A stretch of 64,000 nt of DNA, taken from NCBI GenBank assembly GCA_037577475.1, contig CM075192.1, forward strand, positions 14,479,908 to 14,543,907, read 5' to 3'. The notes under the pieces were generated by a model that worked only from the letters and a program-made list of their open reading frames with translations, was not told where the DNA came from and searched no databases. Shown one piece after another: positions 39,601 through 47,400 of the stretch. A program made the translations under genes and the position numbers. This DNA is from Chaunax sp. Z400. Its lineage: Eukaryota > Chordata > Actinopteri > Lophiiformes > Chaunacidae. Every line of letters starts with the position of its first letter. Position 1 is the first letter of the stretch.

Positions 39601-41329
39601 ATAAAAATAGTAAAATGTCCATCACACTCTTTACAGTGCAAGGGGACGTTTTTGAGCATCTAGTTTAGTCCGGCCAACACTTAAAAAAACAAAGATATAC
39701 AGTTTATGATGATAGGTTGATCAATAGTTGGAGATTATTTTTTGCACACCAAAATATTTCAGGTTTTATTGAACTATTTCAGGGAAAACTGTGTCCCTTA
39801 AATCATGATTGTTTTCACTAAAGCTGGTAACAACTGGTCAATGAATCAGTTTGCAGAACACTGATGTGGAACTACCCTGATTATCAACTCATTTTGCTTA
39901 ATCTGCAGATTTCCTCTGCTTGCAGCTCCAGTGTGAGGACATGCATTTTTTTTTTCTCTGCTTTTCTTTGATAACTAAATATTTTTGGGTTTTGGACTGT
40001 TGGTGGAACAAAATGAGACAATTTAAAATTATACTTTGGGATTTTTTGTTATTCTATGTTGTTATTATTATTTTATAGACATAATAACTAATTGATTAAT
40101 TGAGGAAAATAATGGGCAGGATCACCTGTAGTGAAAGTGATCATCACCTGCAGTCGCAGTTTGTGCTGTAAGCTAATAATGGAAACAAAACTCACTATCA
40201 GCTTAAATCAAAACAAAACGTTTTCCCCTCGAACATCTCTGAATCTTCTGGAGGAGCAACACCAGCTCTCATCTGTGCAGCACGATATTTTACTTTTAGA
40301 TAAAGGAGACACAAGATGGGAGTCATTTTCCCACAAACTCAATAAAAGCACGAATTATTCACGTCCATTCCTCCTCGAAGTCTGAAGAGAGCTCTTCAGC
40401 ACATGGAGAACAGTGTGACCGACTACCCATGAACGCCACACACACACACATAAATCATCAGTCTCCATCTAATAGAGGTTTATTTCATTATAAGGTAATA
40501 CTTTGCAGGTAAGTGGCTGTTGTGTTGTAATACTGAGATTCGTTGCATCACAGTTCGCTTTGAGTGTGTGATGGAGGGGGCAGACTCCCCAACACTCCCC
40601 AACACACCCCCCTAACAAGAGAGCCATTTGGACTCAACCACCCCTGGGACAAAAAGAAGAAGAGGCAGGGGTCCTCTGCAGAACGTAAACATTAAAGATA
40701 CGCATACTAAATCTAGTGAGTTTTTTTTTAAATCTACAAAAGCACAAACTAATTATTAGTTTGCATGCCTGAAAAACACATTTCCTGTCTCATGGATGAT
40801 GCAGCCGCAACAAAAACAGTATCTTTTTTTTTTTTAGGACAATGACAACATCCTCTACCTCTCCTAAAAGATGACTGAAGAAAACAGGTCTTATGTTTGA
40901 TGTATAAACCCTTATATGTGGAGGAGAAATCACACTAGCAACTACAGGGAGATGCCTTCGGTCTAGACTGTTTCCTTGGCCCCAGTTAGGCCTCCTGTCA
41001 GTCACTGTGCGACAAAAAGACTAAAAATAATTCATGTCAACCCAGCAGAGGGAAGGTGAGGACTGGAGGACACACCTACACATCCTTTATTTGCTGTTGC
41101 TCGGCCGAAACTAGACAGGCTATAATCCCCAGTATCGCCTGTACAGAGGTGGATCTCTCCTCTGAGCATGCAAACACACAGCCTACCTTAAAAATTCTTG
41201 CAGACAGGTGTCACAGAACCGATGCCCACAGGTAGACACTTGGACCGGCTCCCGCATCGCCTTGCTGCAGAGCGGACACTGGAAGCGTCTCTTTGGCTTT
41301 TCCAGGAACTTGTAATCAAATCCGGGCAT
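9058..41329 (-). CDS. traf4: traf4: TNF receptor-associated factor 4, complete, 7 coding exons, 470 aa
   Basis: Seven exons joined at GT-AG junctions give one 470-codon frame, the same length as mammalian TRAF4. Order: RING finger (about residues 18-58; ligands C18, C21, C34, H36, C39, C42, C54, D57), three CART/TRAF-type zinc-finger modules (about 101-154, 155-208, 209-270), a short coiled coil (about 277-305) and a C-terminal MATH/TRAF domain (about 308-463, starting GILIWKL). The protein begins MPGFDYKFLEKPKRR, as in vertebrate TRAF4. From family knowledge, TRAF4 is a cytoplasmic and tight-junction adaptor with a RING E3-type domain, linked to TGF-beta/Nodal/BMP signalling, cell polarity and neural development. 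The nearest upstream gene on the same strand is nek8, as in mammals. Intron 1 is unusually long (23.5 kb). Teleosts carry traf4a and traf4b paralogues; the tlcd1-nek8 linkage suggests the ancestral locus, but I cannot assign a or b. Confidence 0.97.
10194..10248. repeat. perfect 14-bp hairpin followed by (AT)n microsatellite
   Basis: GAATTATTAATCCC (10194-10207) is followed by the 4-nt loop TCAG and its exact reverse complement (10212-10225). An alternating AT run then spans 10228-10248. The symmetry is seen directly. Its origin is unknown; it could be the end of a small mobile element or a cruciform-prone microsatellite flank. Confidence 0.85.
10370..10389. repeat. 20-bp perfect AT palindrome
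   Basis: TTTTATAATA is followed directly by its reverse complement TATTATAAAA, within an AT-rich stretch of traf4 intron 6. There is no evidence of function. Confidence 0.8.
11501..11656 (-). CDS. traf4: traf4 coding exon 6 (CART zinc-finger module 3)
   Basis: The exon has 52 codons, phase 0, residues 209-260, starting NHQYHCPRFPVQCPNQCG and ending CKHR. The acceptor is CTGCAG| and the donor AGG|GTAAGA. Confidence 0.96.
11657..12306 (-). other. traf4: traf4 intron 5, mostly filled by an ATCGATTAAT-type repeat
   Basis: This is the spacer between exons 6 and 5. Its central part (about 11915-12110) is a diverged copy of a common teleost dispersed repeat; the rest is unremarkable AT-rich DNA. 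Confidence 0.75.
11915..12110 (-). repeat. ATCGATTAAT-type dispersed repeat, reverse orientation
   Basis: The sequence reads ATTAATCGATTAATCATTTAG, then a diverged body containing AATATTCAGTTTAAA near its far end. This is the reverse orientation of a teleost repeat family whose forward form ends in AATCATTAGTTGCAGCCC. Boundaries are approximate. Confidence 0.65.
12307..12468 (-). CDS. traf4: traf4 coding exon 5 (CART zinc-finger module 2)
   Basis: The exon is 162 bp, 54 codons, phase 0 at both ends, residues 155-208. Motifs are CPQESVYCENKCG, HGLAECPKR and CKYCGKEF. It has the same length and phase as exon 4, consistent with modules made by exon duplication. The donor is CAG|GTCAGC. Confidence 0.96.
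12469..13928 (-). other. traf4: traf4 intron 4, carries a SINE
   Basis: The intron contains an intact-looking tRNA-derived SINE at 12930-13126. The remainder is AT-rich sequence without recognisable features. Confidence 0.8.
12930..13126 (+). mobile_element. tRNA-derived SINE with target-site duplication
   Basis: The head is tRNA-like, with an A-box-like TAGCGCAGTGG (12940-12950) and a B-box GGTTCGATTC (12999-13008). Then come TTTGTTGCATGTC, a pyrimidine-rich body, AATTAAAGGCAAAAAAGCCA and an A-rich tail. The ten bases TCCCAAATTT occur immediately before (12920-12929) and after (13127-13136) the element as a perfect direct repeat, as expected for target-primed insertion. It is antisense to traf4 in intron 4. 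A 5'-truncated relative lies at 48759-48846. Confidence 0.9.
13929..14090 (-). CDS. traf4: traf4 coding exon 4 (CART zinc-finger module 1)
   Basis: The exon is 162 bp, 54 codons, phase 0 at both ends, residues 101-154. It shows the C/H zinc-ligand spacing of a TRAF-type finger (CPNRC, HLQHDCPKR, CEFCG). The acceptor is CCTCAG| and the donor GAG|GTAAAC. Confidence 0.96.
14122..14140. repeat. (CA)n microsatellite in traf4 intron 3
   Basis: An alternating AC run of about 19 bases, 31 bp from the upstream exon 4 boundary. It is the only feature of this 206-bp intron (14091-14296). Confidence 0.9.
14297..14401 (-). CDS. traf4: traf4 coding exon 3 (RING-CART linker)
   Basis: The exon has 35 codons with phase-0 boundaries and starts IYPDPELEQQILALPIRC. 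It encodes residues 66-100 and a C/H pair (RCIHSEEGC) that leads into the first CART module. The acceptor is CTTCAG| and the donor CTGCAG|GTGAGA. Confidence 0.95.
15205..15370 (+). repeat. arm of AGAGCCAGGCTAGCTGT-type foldback repeat
   Basis: The sequence starts GGACAGAGCCAGGCTAGCTG, continues with CTTTATGCTATGCTAGGCTA and ends AAGCATGTTTTCCAAAA. This is the right-hand arm of a widespread teleost long-inverted-repeat element. Other copies are at 22028, 25139, 27199 and 35440. Confidence 0.7.
17222..17525 (+). repeat. dispersed teleost repeat (TTTGGTCCAGAC / CAGAGGATGAATCC type)
   Basis: Recognisable phrases are TTTGGTCCAGACCAATTATC, CCCAGAGGATGAATCCT, GGTGCCACCACAAGGTT, TTTGAGTGAAATAGCTC and ACATTTGGTACA. 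The family is common and moderately diverged in fish introns. It is identified by phrase recognition only. Confidence 0.65.
17602..17653 (-). CDS. traf4: traf4 coding exon 2 (52 bp, end of RING finger)
   Basis: This small exon completes codon 48 (Ser) and encodes EGVFKCPEDQLPLDYAK, with the last RING ligands C54 and D57. The acceptor is TTGCAG| and the donor AAG|GTATGA. It is too short to be found as an ORF and was recognised by homology and splice phase. It is separated from exon 1 by 23.5 kb. Confidence 0.95.
18915..19065 (+). repeat. ATCGATTAAT-type dispersed repeat, forward
   Basis: The sequence contains CAGCTTCTCAAATGTGTAGA and finishes TAATCTGTAGCTGCAGCCCT, which is characteristic of this teleost family. 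It is internally deleted compared with the copy at 36055. Confidence 0.6.
19990..20150. repeat. diverged TTAGCATG-rich teleost repeat fragment
   Basis: The stretch has AATGCTAACCAG, CAGCACGTTGGCACTG and GTGAGCATGTTGGTATGTT, with TTAGCATG. These phrases are frequent in fish interspersed repeats. A shorter fragment with GTTGGCTAATGTTAGCATTT lies at about 23010-23040. Confidence 0.5.
20282..20432 (+). repeat. ATCGATTAAT-type dispersed repeat, forward
   Basis: Phrases GATTCTGTCACAAGTCATTT, GGCAAAAATGCCAAAATGTT and GAGCTTCTCAAATGTGAGTA match the central part of the family. Confidence 0.65.
21855..21990 (+). repeat. ATCGATTAAT-type repeat fragment, forward
   Basis: AACTGAATATTTTTGGATTT, TTGGACCATTG and AAAAGACATTTG are followed by a degraded tail. 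Only the middle of the family consensus is recognisable. Confidence 0.5.
22028..22088 (+). repeat. foldback repeat arm fragment
   Basis: AGAGCCAGGCTAGCTGTTTT is followed by CCCCCTGTTCTCACTAGTTA and TGCTAAACTAAGATAA, a short right-arm fragment of the same family as 15205-15370. Confidence 0.6.
25139..25412 (-). repeat. foldback-type repeat, left arm, diverged
   Basis: TTGACATTTGGGGAACTAAC, TTATTTGCTGCTTGGC, TGAGTTAGATG, TTAGCTTAGCATTAAGGCTG and GAAACAAGGAAACTGCTAAC lie in the order of the left arm of this family, with an insertion of unrelated sequence in the middle. Confidence 0.6.
27199..27470. mobile_element. compact foldback/MITE-like element with both arms
   Basis: The left arm is TTTGACATTTTGGGAACCAG ... 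AAACAGCTAGCCTGGCTCTG. The right arm is CCGGCTACTGGCTGTGACGT ... ACAGATATGAAAG ... CTCTGCAAGAAAAGG. The arms are in opposite orientation with a short unique centre. There is no coding capacity, so it is non-autonomous. Boundaries are approximate and the arms are diverged. Confidence 0.65.
30336..30442 (+). repeat. ATCGATTAAT-type repeat fragment, forward
   Basis: TTTTATAGACCAAGCGATGA, ACAGATTAATCAAGAG and AACAATCATTAGTTT match the 3' part of the family. Confidence 0.6.
31385..31605 (-). repeat. ATCGATTAAT-type dispersed repeat, reverse
   Basis: AAATATCAGAAAACCGTGAA, then GGTGACATCTTCAAATAGCT, TGTTTTGTTC and CGAAGATGTGCAATTAACTG lie in the order expected for the reverse orientation. Confidence 0.6.
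34985..34995. repeat. poly-G run
   Basis: Eleven consecutive G on the plus strand within traf4 intron 1. It is a simple repeat and prone to sequencing length error. Confidence 0.8.
35440..35960. mobile_element. foldback/MITE-like element with long imperfect inverted repeats
   Basis: The left arm contains ATGAGAAGATTTACACCACT, CTCATGTTAGTCTGC and TTAGCTTAGCATAAAGACTG. The right arm contains GGTAGGATTTTGTTACCTTT, GGACAAAG, ACTATGCTAAGCTAAATGGC and AATGAGAGTGCCATTTATCT, in opposite orientation. The centre (35570-35800) also matches the family, for example TTTTTGTACAAATTTAATAA. There is no ORF. This is the longest copy in the window. Confidence 0.7.
36055..36325 (+). repeat. ATCGATTAAT-type dispersed repeat, most complete copy
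   Basis: The order is AATGTGACAATTTGCTGCTT, CAGTATCTTTGGCTTTTGGA, CAAAACTGAACATTTGAAAA, TTTTGGGCTTTCTG, TTCTGACAATTTATGG, AATAAATTGACAGTGAAAAT and AGTCATTAGTCACAACCCTA. The end matches the usual terminus TTAGTTGCAGCCCTA. Confidence 0.75.
38338..38367. repeat. (GGAT)n microsatellite
   Basis: About seven tandem GGAT/TGGA tetranucleotides inside traf4 intron 1. Confidence 0.95.
39835..40115 (+). repeat. ATCGATTAAT-type dispersed repeat, forward
   Basis: CTTGCAGCTCCAGTGTGAGG, TCTGCTTTTCTTTGATAACT, TTTTGGGTTTTGGACTGTTG, AATGAGACAATTT, TTTATAGACATAATAACTAA and TTGATTAATTGAGGAAAATA follow the family order. Confidence 0.7.
41187..41329 (-). CDS. traf4: traf4 coding exon 1 (start codon, most of the RING finger)
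   Basis: The ATG lies at 41329-41327. The exon encodes residues 1-47 plus two bases of codon 48, including the RING pairs CPLC (18-21) and CGHRFCDTC (34-42). The donor AG|GTAGGC is at 41186. The start is chosen because the first residues match the conserved TRAF4 N-terminus. Confidence 0.96.
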
Positions 41330-41720
41330 CTCTGCAGGTTCCGTCGATATTTCTCGGCCTTCTGCTGCAGGTTAAAGGTATATATGTCCTCTATGATCCT
41401 CCGTTAACCCCCACCCCCCTGAAAACGTTGCTATTTAGCTTCACTGCCGCTTAAGCCGATGAGGAGTTCATATCACGTCGCAACAGATCGGGCTTTACGG
41501 GAGGCGAGTCCGCCCCAGCTTCTCCTCCTGCAGCCGGAGAATGATGTCGACAAAGGTTACACAGTCCGGGAGAGGCTGGCGATCACTGCTTCTTCCTGTG
41601 TGTAGGTTTACAGCTCTGTGTTGATGGGCCACGAAGCTCAGTCCTCAGTGGATGACACACTGAGCACAATAAATTACCCCTCGTCTGTTTAGGTGCATCG
41701 AGTCCCGCCTCCTCCTACAT
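41330..41720 (-). promoter_or_regulatory. traf4: putative traf4 5'UTR and promoter region
   Basis: This CpG-containing stretch lies immediately upstream of the traf4 ATG. On the plus strand it includes GGGAGGCGAGTCCGCCCCAG and TCCCGCCTCC, which read as GC-box-like sites on the gene strand. The transcription start is not determinable from sequence. It is designated by position and local base composition only. Confidence 0.4.
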
Positions 41721-43662
41721 GCAGGAGGAGTCAAGAAGCTGAATCACTCCATTTTATCTCTGTGATCTCACGTTATGGTTCTTTAATAGGGCTTTGTCTG
41801 TCTGCAGCGGCCTCTAATGAAATGCATTATTTGTTTTCCATGCGCGTGTTTAATATGGACTATTTATTTCTCAGATACACCCTAATGAGTGTTCGCAAGC
41901 CGGTCACGACTGTGGAATATTAAGAATGAATAGATCTAATTTCTGAAGAGCGAAACGTGGAGGGTTTTGTTAAATATAAGCTTGAAGTCAAAGTAAATAT
42001 AGAAAAAAAGATTACTAATAACAAAAGCTTACAGTCAGAGGTGACAGGCGCCCTCTGGTGGCGGAGCAGACACACAACATGAAGTAACACGAGTATTTTC
42101 TTCCTCTATTCATGTCAAAATGTTGCACCTCCACATGCTAAGAATAAAACATGACTTATATTGTTACGCTCATTTAAAAAAGCAAACAAAATGTGCACCG
42201 TTTTAAAGAAATAAAGAGCACATCCACATATTTGGATCATTCTTCACCTGCTTTATTGCCACCAGATTACATCATCATTACATCATCATACGAGACAACA
42301 ATGTTAAACGAGCCATGTCCCCAGGGAAGGTGTGAAAACATCTTTAATTAGGAGCTGCTATTTAAAAAAACTGCATTCTATTTAAAAAATAAATAAATTT
42401 CTTATTAGAATATTGATTAAAGAATGCATGTTAATTTACAGTAACAGGAAATAATTGTCACAATAACCGTATCAACTGAAAACAGGTCTGTGGAAAGGAC
42501 ACGTATCTAAGTGGGAATGGGTCATTAAAGTGAGGATAATGGGGACTGTGTGGGCAGATTAAGGAAGCCAGAGGTAACCAGAGAAATGTCAGCATTACAC
42601 CACACAGTAGGTTACTCATTCATCTTGAGCTGTTGATGCTTTATTTTAAAGTCATGATAATATTGTTTATTCTTTTGTTTCCATATATTCATTAAGAGTC
42701 ACCGGCAGCATCTATTTTATTTATTTCAGCACCACTTGTCCATTGTAAGGTAAAGAAGAGCAGGAAACAGATCTTCTCTTTCTGAAGACTGAAGACAGAA
42801 CCCGCTGTGGAACAATCTTCACATACAACACAGCTCTGTCACAGGACATGTACCAGGTTGCATGTTTTATGCTCTGCTGAATTTCATTTCAGACACGTGA
42901 GGTTCATTCTCTCTTTTAATGTTTTTTTAAATTTTTATCATGACAATAAAAGCTTTAACAGTGGAAAATATCAAGGCAGCTAATATAAAAATATGTTTTA
43001 ATTGCGCATTTACTCAAACACTGTACTTAAGTACAACTTTGAGGTATTTCCATTTTATAGTACTTATACTTTTAATCCACTCCATTTCTGAGGCATTTAT
43101 TGTACTTTTTACTCCACTCAGTTTATGTTATAGCTTTAGTGATTAGTAACTTTTCAGATTATTAATATAAAATATACTCAACAAATAAATTATATGAGTA
43201 TTACAAATTGACACCCAACTGTTCATCAACAAGTTAAAATGAGCCCCACATTTACCAGATGTAACATCAGCGATGCTTAAAAACGAATGCATCCTTACAA
43301 TTCATATCATTCTGAAATGAGCAATTCTGCATACTTAGTACTTTTACTTCGGGTACTTGAAGTATATTTGGATGCTATTACCTTTATTTAAGAAATCCTT
43401 TGAATGCCGGAAGTAAGTAAAAGATCTGAGTACGTCTTTCACCTCTTATAGACACATAGACCCACAGTCACCTTATGAATACAGTTGACAAACATAAACC
43501 ATCCCATTTAAAATATAATACACATTTAACAACATTGCACCTCAATGTAACAAAAACAACAGCATCCTTGATATGTACACAACTCACTGCTAACGATCCC
43601 ATAATTTGTCATGTCATAGATGTCAGTGATGAAGCAAATATAGATAATTCATTAAATCTTGT
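41721..43662. other. traf4-nek8 intergenic spacer
   Basis: This AT-rich spacer between the traf4 promoter and the end of nek8 has no gene-like ORF. It contains the TACTTAAGTA-type repeat at 43009-43447. Confidence 0.7.
43009..43447 (+). repeat. TACTTAAGTA-type dispersed teleost repeat
   Basis: TTTACTCAAACACTGTACTT, AAGTACAACTTTGAGG, ATTTCCATTTTATAGTACTT, TACTTTTTACTCCACTCAGT, CAATTCTGCATACTTAGTAC and GATCTGAGTACGTCTTTCAC reproduce in order a well-known fish element rich in ACTTAAGTA/AGTACTTTTACTT words. No ORF is seen. Confidence 0.75.
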
Positions 43663-44431
43663 TTTATTTATTGCTCGCTATAAACCTGCTGGTGTGTATT
43701 GTATGGGTAGCAGTGAATGAGTGAACAAGTGAGTGATTTCAGACACTCATTAAGTGTTAAAGACGATGTTCAGTTGGACACTAAACAAAACATCGTTATC
43801 TGGTTTGAACTCTGCTTTGTGAGGTGCAAATGTTTTGGAGAACTAATCCAATAAAGCACAATGTGACCTCTGACTAATTGAGATGAATGCGTTTGGTTCA
43901 TTTGACTGATGAGTTTACTAAACATTCAAACAAGTGGCTTTCATTCTTTTCATTTCTTTGGATGTTATCATTATTCACTAGTGGCTAAAGGGAGCTCAAA
44001 CCAGTTTGGCTTTTACTGGTCTTTATCATGATAACCCTGCATGTGAGAAAGGACAATAGCTCACAACATGAAAGCTGCATAATGACTTCCTGTAATCCAT
44101 CTTTAGAAACAGTGTTGCAACATTCCTTTAACTAATCTCTTGTGAGATACACCTGCTGCAGCAATCAGGTTCTGGCCTTTTCCTCAGCTTTGCTCCATAA
44201 TAATCAAACCACCAAATGAAACAAACATTCATTACTGGAGGAGAATAAATATACATAAAGAGAGGAAGACCGAGTGAAAGTCTGAGGCCACAGCTGCAGT
44301 ATGAAAGGGAATCTTTCAACTGCAGCACAGATGGGCCTCTGGGAGGAATTATTCAGAGGAAGCTGTACTCCACCTCATACTGCCGCTGGGCTTCACAATC
44401 AACGCTGAGTGGACTTGTTTTTAGGACAAAA
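43663..44431 (-). other. nek8: putative nek8 3'UTR
   Basis: Downstream of the nek8 stop (44434-44432) the first clear minus-strand polyadenylation signals are two overlapping AATAAA at 43672-43663, giving a 3'UTR of about 770 nt. This is inferred from sequence only. Confidence 0.35.
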
Positions 44432-44460
44432 TCATCTCGGGACAGGTTCCTCGAGCAAAG
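44432..44460 (-). CDS. nek8: nek8 coding exon 15 (29 coding bases, stop)
   Basis: Joined to exon 14, this exon reads PLLEEPVPR then TGA (44434-44432). Mammalian NEK8 ends with a very similar DEPVPP, which supports both the splice and the frame. The acceptor is TTCCAG| at 44461. Confidence 0.88.
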
Positions 44461-47400
44461 CTGGAACAAGAGGAAGAAAAGGACAGGGGTCAAATGTGAG
44501 TAGAGCTGAAATTGATCCGTTTGTTGAAGTGGGAAATACTGATAACTGTTGATTCTGTCATTTTTGTAGCAAAAGTGCCAAAAAGTTACTTATTTGATCT
44601 TTGTGAGAATTATGATACTAATATAAATATATCTGAGTTATGGACTTGATGACTGGATAAAACAATGAATTTGAATTTGATTCTTCAATTAAATTAATAG
44701 ACAAAACAATCAGCAGATTAATCAATAATAAAAATAACTGTTAGCTGCAGCCGTAAACATCAGCATATGACTTGTAACCAATAAATCAATTTGCTTATAA
44801 TGATGAGTCAACAACAGTGTTTTTCAGTTTTGGATTACTTGTCCTTTTCTGAAGTAATAAAATGTTAATTCATAGGGAATGCTGAATGGTATTGAACTGA
44901 AGGCAGACAAAAATACAGTATGTATTTCATTCATTAATGAAATCACAGTGATTCACAGTTTTTAATCCTGTAACCTCTATAAAAAAAAGTATCTGCTGTA
45001 TATGAAATCATACATCATCTGGACTGTCCTAATAAGATGTTGCTGGTTTGGTCCAACTAGTTTCACTGAACTAGTTATTATGTAGAGCCTGCTACTGTTA
45101 GTCAGTGCTGGTCTCCATGTGCTTGTCACATGATGCAGGGCAAAGAAACATTCTAAAAGCAGCTCTGTAGCCTGTAGGCCGGATTATCAACATCTCTGTT
45201 ACTTATTAAAATGTGATGCAGTTTAATCTACTCTAAATCTGCAGCTATTTTCAATACGAGGTCAAATGGGACAATTTAATCCCACCTTAATTTTTCTGTA
45301 GCTTTTGCACCATCGCTGTTGGGAGAAAGGTAGAAATTTGTTTCCTGTTGCACTCAGATTTATAGCCATGTCATAGTGTTGGGTCTAAAATCAATAGCCC
45401 AAATATAAAATTGGACCAAATAAAGGTTTGGCATGCAGATAAGTGTTCTGATCAAGTACATTTTGAAAGAAAGTAGCCTGTTAATGTAGACAGAGCGATT
45501 TGACACACTGCTTGTGGACAACTATATGAAACAGAGCTTTAGTCGTGTCAGCTTTCAAACTCCCAAGTAAGTCCTCTCAAAAGTCTGGATGGAGAAACAT
45601 GGGTGTCGACGTCATGAAGACAATCTTGTCTCAAGTTCAGTCTGTCTGTCATGTGGGGATTAATCCTCTCTCAGTTTGATTTCACCACATCCCAGCGTCT
45701 CATAGTGTTTGTTAACAAATGGGTAATAAGTGAAATATTACGTTTCACTGCCAGAAGACTGTTGCCATGACAACAAGCCACTGATGTCACCACAAATGGG
45801 TGACTCTCATCGAGCTGTACTGCCTTCGGTATCCCAGAATCCTCCTCTTTTCTTCCGAGGCGGCCGCGGGCCCCCTTTCCCCAGGTGTACACCTCTCCTT
45901 CTGTAGAAAGCAGGAGAATGAAGGAGCTGGTCACAGCTTCTTTACAGTACAAACCTCAGGATGCGTTAATCCACACAAGTCTTTCACCGACAGCTCCGTC
46001 TTCCCTGCAGTGGCGGTCTAATGATTCTATCAGTAGGAAGTCAAAGCTGAACAAAGACGTCCAAACAAAGGAAACCTACAAGCATGACTGGGACCTCTGC
46101 CGTTCTCCCCAGGGAGCCAATCGCTGGCACAGTGTTACATTTGAGTATTTTTCTCTCCGACTTAAGAACAAAACACACACTTACAGCCATACAAGTACAC
46201 ACACACAAACACACACACAATCATCCATCGCCACCCCCCCACACACACACATCTGTTAACTATCTGTTAACCCATGTGTTTAAAGAACCATATCAACCAT
46301 TGTCTTTGTTTAGCCCAGTAGCTAAAAAAGCCTGTGTAGTTTGAATTACTGTCAAAAAACACATGCCCCATGTAACATTACATTATAAACATGACAAAAA
46401 CCACTGCTGTTGTCTGGTCTGTTAATTGCTCAGAGACTGGGTGACCCTCATTAAAATGCACCACCCTTGGTACCCCAGAATCCTCCTCTTCCAAAGCAGA
46501 TAAACCACAGATATGTGACCAGTTTCTTACATCCTTGTTTTGTCACTGCATTGAAATAAATCAAGCATCAGAGAAGGAGGGGATGCTGTTTGGCTACACT
46601 GTGTAAAGACAGTGATAGAGGTTCATGACAGTAATACGCTTGATAAAACATTGTATAATTTACTAACTAATAACTTACTGATTTATAACCCTGCCCACAG
46701 TAATTCTTGTCCCTCCAGCTTTTGGCCTTTCCAGGCAAGTAAATGTGTCCATGCAGATTTCTGACTGCAGCTTCAGGTCTGCAAAGTGTGAAAAACTGTG
46801 CTTGACTGACATCTCCCTAATTCACCTGTTAGTTTTGTTGCACCTGTCATCATTCGTTTTTAACTCAAGATCTCACACATGCTCCTGCCCATCTTCAGCC
46901 TGAGCGGAGGTCCCATTAACCAAAATAACTCAAAATACATTCAAAAGCAGACAAGGCCAAAACACATCGCGCGTCGTCCTTTCTACTCACCAGATCCAAT
47001 AGCTAAGGTGAATGCGTCTCCACAGGCAGCCATGGTGATGCCCTGCAGCCCCGGCACCAAGTAGGGAACCCGACTGCTCCGACGTGAACTACAGCCAATC
47101 TGACCGTGCTGGTTGCTGCCAAACGTAAAACACTGACCGCTTTCTGGACAAGGGAGACGTGGGTGAAAGTGGTGATGTTAAAAGTCAATAATGTTAACAC
47201 AATAGATGAGACCATGTTTGTCTTGAAGTGTTGTTAAACACGATTACGTTTATATTTTACATGTGTATCTTTAGCACTTGAACTTGATTTAAGTTTAACA
47301 TGCTGGAAGTGGCCTTTTAATGCAGCCTCTCACTTAATCTGGTGCTGCAAGAACTTAGACCATTTTTGATAGCACTAAATCAAACAGTGACCCTCTCATA

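Larger units (their letters stand above)
17654..41186 (-). other. traf4: traf4 intron 1 (23.5 kb)
   Basis: This single intron makes up over a third of the window. I saw no convincing exon of another gene on either strand. It holds many diverged teleost repeats (listed separately), simple repeats at 34689-34702 (CT), 34985-34995 (G run) and 38338-38367 (GGAT), and long unremarkable AT-rich stretches. Stretches without any recognised element include 23100-25100, 28000-30300, 32300-35400, 36400-38300 and 40130-41180. Conserved noncoding elements cannot be judged from one sequence. Confidence 0.85.
45901..46990 (-). other. nek8: nek8 intron 13, with a relic exon duplicate and (CA)n tracts
   Basis: The intron contains alternating CA tracts (about 46196-46251) and a degraded copy of part of exon 14 (46390-46490). 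The rest is unremarkable. Confidence 0.8.

Noticed and set aside
44351..44460. 35-codon open frame in another phase after the nek8 exon 15 acceptor
   Set aside because: It looks protein-like, but the phase of exon 14 does not lead into it, and a 35-codon open stretch is likely by chance.
45671..45741. Read-through C-terminal tail of nek8 exon 14
   Set aside because: The tail resembles no NEK8, whereas splicing to 44460 gives a conserved ending. It is kept only as a possible intron-retention product.
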